In this document: positions 60,714-64,000 of the stretch, piece after piece
Position numbering within the stretch: the first letter of the stretch is position 1
How the letters are laid out: every line of letters starts with the position of its first letter
NCBI GenBank assembly: GCA_001695595.3
Contig: MBPM02000130.1
Coordinates: 62,001 to 126,000 of the forward strand
Length of the DNA stretch: 64,000 bases
Direction: 5' to 3'
Source: Plasmopara viticola
Lineage: Eukaryota > Oomycota > Peronosporomycetes > Peronosporales > Peronosporaceae
The notes under the pieces: model-generated
Told to the model about the DNA's origin: nothing
Databases searched by the model: none
What the model saw: the letters and a program-made list of their open reading frames with translations, nothing else
Made by a program: the position numbers and the translations under genes

Positions 60714-61275
60714 CCTCTAAAAAATTAATCACTGTCACTCTTTCATAGTGTCACACCCTGGAATCTCATATAATGACCATCATTCCGAGTGACCTTCACG
60801 CTCCTTTTTGGTAACATATATAGTCATTTGCAACCAAAATTGTGATTTGGTATCAAATTTGTTACTCTTTTGTGACACATTAGTCCTGTCCAGTTTGGTT
60901 CTTTGAATTCATATTCGGTTAATTGTGACGAAATTGTGTCGATTTGGTCGATTAAAAAGTTTGATCCTTTTTTATTTATTGGCACTAAAATGATTTATAT
61001 CTCAGAAATTTCGAGGAACATATCATTCTGCATCAAATTTTCCCAGGAATCTGATTTACTGTATGACGTTTACATTGTATGTGATTTAAGCGTGTATTTC
61101 AAGCCCGCTTAAAACATGAGTGGTTGACAATAACCGTGATTACACGTGGGTATTTCTCACTGATGAAGGCCTCCCAGCCGAAAGGTTAAGTTCACATTTG
61201 AATTTCCTTTGAAATACGTGTTACACATACATACATTGTTTTCAAAGGGAAGGCAAACTATGTCTGCCTCGGTAG
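60714..61275 (+). repeat. Pseudo-LTR 2 of element A
   Basis: A second, 562-bp copy of 56788-57351 in the same orientation. It stops 16 nt into ORF1 (ATGTCTGCCTCGGTAG), where telomere-like GGTTTAGG follows. The abrupt junction is as expected of a 5' piece of another element unit or of a template switch to telomeric sequence. Confidence 0.92.
61142..61221 (+). ncRNA. Hammerhead ribozyme-like motif 2 (type I)
   Basis: The counterpart of motif 1 in pseudo-LTR 2. Core CTGATGA at 61160-61166 and GAAA at 61180-61183. Here stem II is intact (GGC 61168-61170 with GCC 61177-61179, loop CTCCCA), while stem I has one mismatch (TGAAA in place of TGAGA). Stem III and the outer ACACG/CGTGT pairing are retained. 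The extra A after CTGATGA is present in both copies, so it belongs to the family rather than being decay of one copy. Confidence 0.65.
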
Positions 61276-61442
61276 GGTTTAGGATTTATTAAATTATGCA
61301 AGTTACTACACAAACTTAATTATTCCTAAAGAATAGTCCGAAATGATCCGATTGACTAATTCTTTCGCTGGTTTGCTTCTTCAGTAGGACTTGTTATTCT
61401 ATAGTTGGACTTGGCCCTTACGGACATCTCACCAAAACTCTA
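61276..61442. other. Spacer between the two Penelope-like elements
   Basis: Starts with a telomere-like GGTTTAGG, then unique AT-rich sequence with no recognisable feature until the minisatellite. Confidence 0.5.
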
Positions 61443-61611
61443 ACTTGAAATTCATACATGAAATTCATACTTGAAATTCATCCTTGAAATTCATACTTGA
61501 ATTTCATACTTGAATTTCATACTTGAATTTCATACTTGAATTTCATACTTGAATTTCATACTTGAATTTCATACTTGAATTTCATACTTGAATTTCATAC
61601 TTGAAATTTGT
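61443..61611. repeat. 13-bp minisatellite, 12 full units plus one degenerate
   Basis: Unit ACTTGAATTTCAT. The first four copies (61443-61494) carry AAATTCAT variants, the next eight (61495-61598) are identical, and the last (61599-61611) is degenerate. It ends directly at the telomeric stretch that caps element B. Identity of the later units implies recent expansion. Confidence 0.95.
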
Positions 61612-61613
61612 AC

Positions 61614-61629
61614 TAGGGTTTAGGGTTTA
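61614..61629 (-). repeat. Telomeric repeats at the 3' end of element B
   Basis: Plus strand TAGGGTTTAGGGTTTA, which in element sense is TAAACCCTAAACCCTA. Its first three bases are the RT stop codon. An RNA ending this way could anneal to a TTTAGGG overhang, the mechanism proposed for endonuclease-deficient Penelope-like elements. Confidence 0.93.
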
Positions 61630-62916
61630 CTCCCCATCGGCTGTACAATCTTGTATTAAGGCTGCAGTCGACGGGGCAGTTTTCGGAAGTCGCGAAGGAC
61701 ACAGAAGCGTCTTGAGAGTTGGAGGCTTGAGGTAGCAGATTTTAACTTGCGTTCCGAGTGCCTTTTCCAGCTCATCGGTCAGTAGTATAGACCGTAGTCT
61801 GCTTCTTGAAAGTCCATTTGGGTCGTATTGGAGCTTGAAAACTATAGGTGCTGTAGATGACGTGTTGCGTGATGACGTAGTGTCGTCGAGCGCCTGTCTG
61901 AACAGCGGTTGCAGTATTCTCGGAGTATATTCTCGGTCAAGTAGCCGCGCATAGAGTTGTTTGACGATTCGTTTAAAGTCACGATATCGAACATTCTGTT
62001 TGCGGTATTTACGGACTTGGCCAATGATTAGTCCTTTTAGAACACCAGGTGGATGGGCGCTATTAGCAGGAATATACAGGTACAAATTCAGACTTTTCTG
62101 ATATGTTCTTGTGTATATCCTTTGTTTGTCCCGAATGATTCGTAGGTCTAGAAACACAGCTTCATCTTTGTCGATAGAGCTTGTGAATCGTAGCTTAGAC
62201 CGCCGGGTAAATGTTGCTAACATGCGCTGGAAGCTATATGGCTCGGTGCTCGGACTCCACAATGTGAAGATGTCATCGATGTAGCGTTTGTAGTAAACTA
62301 CATGTCGCGAGAATTCTGTAAGTAGAATCTCTTCGATGTGAGCCACGTAGAGGGAAGCGAATGCCGGTGCCACCGGTGTTCCCATAGCCGTTCCACGCAA
62401 TTGGCGCCAGCATGAGTCTCCAAAGGTAAAGTAATTGTTGTGCATTACTACTTGGAGTCCAGACAGAATTGCGTTTTCCCATGGATGACCCCGTATACGT
62501 TCCGCGATTGCTTTGATAGCGTTGATAATCGGAATATTGGTGTAGAGAGATTCTACGTCGATTGTGATCAACAGCGTATCAGGCGGGAGTATCAGGTCCG
62601 GGAGGTCTGTCAATAGCTGGTCTGAGTCGCGTATATAGGATTTAGTGGATCTATAAAAGGGTTGAAGTTGAAAATCTAACCACTTTGAAAGTCCTTCCAG
62701 TATACTTGCGCTATTGGATACAATGGGTCGAATACAGAGTTTAGGTTTGTGTATTTTTGCTAATGCGTAAAACACATTCAACCTTGACTCTTCTAGTTTC
62801 GCCACAATGATCCGTGTTGTGTCCCAGTCAGTACGATAGGCATATGTCTTTGCCATGTTTCTGTACCAAGTGCGAACTTTTGCACAAGCCGGGTTAATGC
62901 TTCGACTGGAGCGCAT
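61627..62916 (-). CDS. Penelope-like reverse transcriptase, uninterrupted core (element B)
   Basis: A 429-codon frame coding for the RT core: VFYALAKIHKPKLCIRPIVS, LLITIDVESLYTNIP (first catalytic Asp), NNYFTFGDSCWRQLRGTAMG followed by TPVAPAFASLYVAHIEE, YYKRYIDDIFTLW (the catalytic YxDD), VFLDLRIIRDKQRIYTRTYQ, and the conserved tail YDPNGLSRSRLRSIL. In full-length Penelope-like proteins the thumb would be followed by a GIY-YIG nuclease; none is present, and the frame ends about 60 residues after the tail motif, directly in telomeric repeats. The first codon listed is only where this frame opens; the natural protein continues upstream (63472-62917) after a 1-nt frameshift near 62916. Probably recently active, now disrupted at the N-terminal side. 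Confidence 0.88.
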   Translation of the reverse strand: MRSSRSINPACAKVRTWYRNMAKTYAYRTDWDTTRIIVAKLEESRLNVFYALAKIHKPKLCIRPIVSNSASILEGLSKWLDFQLQPFYRSTKSYIRDSDQLLTDLPDLILPPDTLLITIDVESLYTNIPIINAIKAIAERIRGHPWENAILSGLQVVMHNNYFTFGDSCWRQLRGTAMGTPVAPAFASLYVAHIEEILLTEFSRHVVYYKRYIDDIFTLWSPSTEPYSFQRMLATFTRRSKLRFTSSIDKDEAVFLDLRIIRDKQRIYTRTYQKSLNLYLYIPANSAHPPGVLKGLIIGQVRKYRKQNVRYRDFKRIVKQLYARLLDREYTPRILQPLFRQALDDTTSSRNTSSTAPIVFKLQYDPNGLSRSRLRSILLTDELEKALGTQVKICYLKPPTLKTLLCPSRLPKTAPSTAALIQDCTADGE

Positions 62917-63472
62917 TGCAGCTCGTATATTGACTTATCTGAAAGATGGTCAATACACAGTCTAACATAATGCTCCGTTGTAAAAAGAGCCGGCCCTAAG
63001 TTCTTATCAGTAAGGACTACTTTAAGATCTGGGCGGCTTCTTAGGAGCTGAAACGTGTTCCATTGTCTCGAGTTAAGGTTCCTGAGTTTCCTCGGTTCCC
63101 ATGTCTCGCGACTAATGTTGTCTTGAACACGTGTGAGTATCGTTTCGATTGAAGCCGGTGCTGGTTTCGGTTGAAACGATGGGTTCGGAACATAAATCTT
63201 GCGATTATATGATCCTTGATTGTTCCCAAACTGTGCGGAGAGGCGAACTTTCCGTATGAAGTCTGGGAGTGCAGCATGAAGATCGGGCGGTCGGAGAGGT
63301 CGAGGGGTCGGGCAGAATCTTAAGTTAAGACCCAGAAGGCGGTTCAGAGCAGGGGGAGTAGCAATTGCAGAAGGAACAAAGTTATGAAAAGCTAAGTTCT
63401 TTGCATAGCTATTAACCTCCCTTGTACTGCGACTAGCAAATAGTGCCAGTGCATTCCTACTATCTGATCTGT
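62917..63472 (-). pseudogene. N-terminal RT region of element B, frameshifted
   Basis: On the minus strand the code runs RNALALFASRSTR, then YAKNLAFHNFVPSAIA in another frame, then ALNRLLGLNLRFCPTP and NRKIYVPNPSFQP, VLTDKNLGPALFTTEHYVRL back in the RT frame. These match element A (NLAFHDL, LLGLNLKFCPTPSP, KQIYVPNPSWQPP, TDKNLGPAVMNTEHYIRW). Two compensating single-base changes (near 63421 and 63360) and a third near 62916 break an otherwise long open frame, so decay is slight. Confidence 0.8.
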
Positions 63473-63955
63473 CTACTTGGATTGGGTCTTGCCTTTCGCG
63501 TTTCGCGCGCCTTTCTGCTTGTTGTTTTTTCCTGAATTCGACTTGGTGGGCGGCTTTCCGGACTTGGCGAGACCGGTAGCGCCCGCTTTTCCGTTTGCGC
63601 GTAGCCTTTCCTTTTGAGGCTTTGCCGATTTCTTCTGCTGCTGGGGCTTTGCAGTCTTCGTTATGCGCCGATCGGTGCCCCTTTGACGACCGGCGCTGTC
63701 GTTTAACGCTTCCTTGAGCCGCGACACTTGATTTTTCAGTGGTCGCAGCTCCTGTTGGATGCGCTTGTTGACGAGCTCCTGGACAGATGTTGCCATGGGC
63801 GTTTCTGATTCGATGTCCATGGCTGTCGCTCGTTTGGCTTCTTTAGCGGCTTTGGCCCGTTCCTTAATGACTTGTTCCATCGCTAAGTCGTAGCGAAGTT
63901 GAGTCAGTCGTGTGTTAAGAAGGGCCTTGGCCATAAGGAAGTCAGTGACCGCCAT
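63473..63955 (-). CDS. Element B ORF1, basic coiled-coil-like protein (5' partial)
   Basis: At least 160 residues; the frame stays open upstream of ATG 63955 to the window edge, so the start is uncertain. A helical region (VIKERAKAAKEAKRATAMDI, VQELVNKRIQQELRPLKNQV) is followed by a Lys/Gln/Asn-rich basic tail ending KGKTQSK. It corresponds to ORF1 of element A (ALKTIKAQALAAKRAVAEDT, then a basic tail). A function in RNA binding is inferred from charge only. The RT frame overlaps its 3' end in the -1 phase. Confidence 0.75.
   Translation of the reverse strand: MAVTDFLMAKALLNTRLTQLRYDLAMEQVIKERAKAAKEAKRATAMDIESETPMATSVQELVNKRIQQELRPLKNQVSRLKEALNDSAGRQRGTDRRITKTAKPQQQKKSAKPQKERLRANGKAGATGLAKSGKPPTKSNSGKNNKQKGARNAKGKTQSK
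63524..63530 (-). promoter_or_regulatory. Candidate -1 ribosomal frameshift heptamer (element B)
   Basis: A_AAA_AAC in phase with ORF1 (codons GGA AAA AAC), 51 nt before the ORF1 stop. A -1 slip enters the RT frame, which then reads QQAERRAKRERQDPIQVDRS, aligned with RRFFRKQKRQAKQALKARTQ of element A. Downstream structure is weaker than in A: a CGCG-AAA-CGCG hairpin (63507-63497) begins 16 nt after the heptamer. Confidence 0.6.
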
Positions 63956-64000
63956 CGAGTTTTGTCCATTAGGAGAAGTAATTGCACTTTCCCATGGCGG

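Larger units (their letters stand above)
56788..61275 (+). mobile_element. Penelope-like element A with pseudo-LTRs, telomere-associated
   Basis: The element consists of a direct repeat (56788-57351), a coding region (57336-60260), a 3' region with a strong hairpin and a short telomeric stretch (CCTAAACCC, about 60694-60702), and a second direct repeat (60714-61275). Direct repeats containing the 5' region are the pseudo-LTRs typical of Penelope-like elements. The RT has family motifs LYTSIP, AMGTPVAPSYANLYLGYYE and YTRYIDDVF. No GIY-YIG endonuclease domain is seen, as in the telomere-associated Athena/Coprina branch, whose members are joined to telomeric repeats. Here the element abuts a CCCTAAA array on its left. 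Several frameshifts and a stop show it is no longer active. Confidence 0.85.
61614..63955 (-). mobile_element. Penelope-like element B, telomere-capped, runs to the window end
   Basis: On the minus strand this has a basic ORF1 (63955-63473, continuing past the window), the RT N-terminal region (63472-62917, with small frameshifts) and an intact RT core (62916-61627). It ends in TAAACCCTAAACCCTA (61629-61614), C-strand telomere repeats fused to the stop codon. Protein motifs match element A at moderate identity, so A and B belong to related but separate lineages. The 5' end and any pseudo-LTR or ribozyme lie beyond 64000. Confidence 0.88.

Overview
The window reads as nuclear DNA of an oomycete (water mould), most likely a downy-mildew or Phytophthora-type species with zoospores. 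The basis is a set of eukaryotic housekeeping genes with very short introns (mostly 50-85 nt), AT-rich gene-poor stretches full of decayed LTR and non-LTR retroelements, telomere-type CCCTAAA repeats, and an intact gene for the ciliary protein CFAP57, which zoospore-less oomycetes would not be expected to keep. The organism is inferred from gene content and intron style; no database search was possible.

Layout, left to right. 1-4.3 kb: AT-rich DNA with a wrecked Ty1/copia pol on the minus strand. 4.36-8.48 kb: CFAP57, with a short first exon that can be placed. 8.5-16.4 kb: gene-poor, with small duplications and a 307-bp LINE-derived mini-element bounded by a target-site duplication. 16.4-18.9 kb: a PLAC8-type cysteine-rich membrane protein and a four-exon neuroguidin gene. 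19.04-20.24 kb: a larger internally deleted copy of the same LINE family, also with a target-site duplication. 20.2-32 kb: almost empty, holding a trehalose-6-phosphate synthase relic, a perfect 19-bp inverted repeat and old repeats. 32.0-42.8 kb: a compact gene island with mitochondrial methionyl-tRNA formyltransferase (seven exons), a four-pass membrane protein, signal peptidase subunit SPC3, a large F-BAR plus SBF2-like protein, proteasome subunit beta-3 and a U2SURP/SR140 splicing factor. 43.1-43.5 kb: a small unrecognised two-exon gene. 43.5-49.8 kb: a repeat graveyard. 49.8-53.2 kb: mitochondrial intermediate peptidase facing a PH-domain protein with a CaaX prenylation motif. 53.2-56.7 kb: degenerate repeats.

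The most interesting part is 56.7-64 kb. It holds two diverged Penelope-like retroelements in convergent orientation, each bordered by telomeric repeats. Element A (plus strand) sits beside about ten CCCTAAA units and is flanked by two direct ~563-bp pseudo-LTRs, each containing a hammerhead-ribozyme-like fold. Element B (minus strand) has an uninterrupted 429-codon reverse transcriptase reading frame whose stop codon is embedded in telomeric repeats. Both encode a basic ORF1 followed by the RT frame in the -1 phase, and both carry an in-phase A_AAA_AAC heptamer in the overlap; in A a 7-bp stem begins 6 nt downstream. This suggests a telomere-targeted, ribozyme-bearing Penelope-like element that makes its RT by programmed -1 frameshifting.

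Several ordinary genes carry small apparent frameshifts (SR140 twice, MIPEP once). These may be real decay, polymorphism or sequence error, and are described in their entries.
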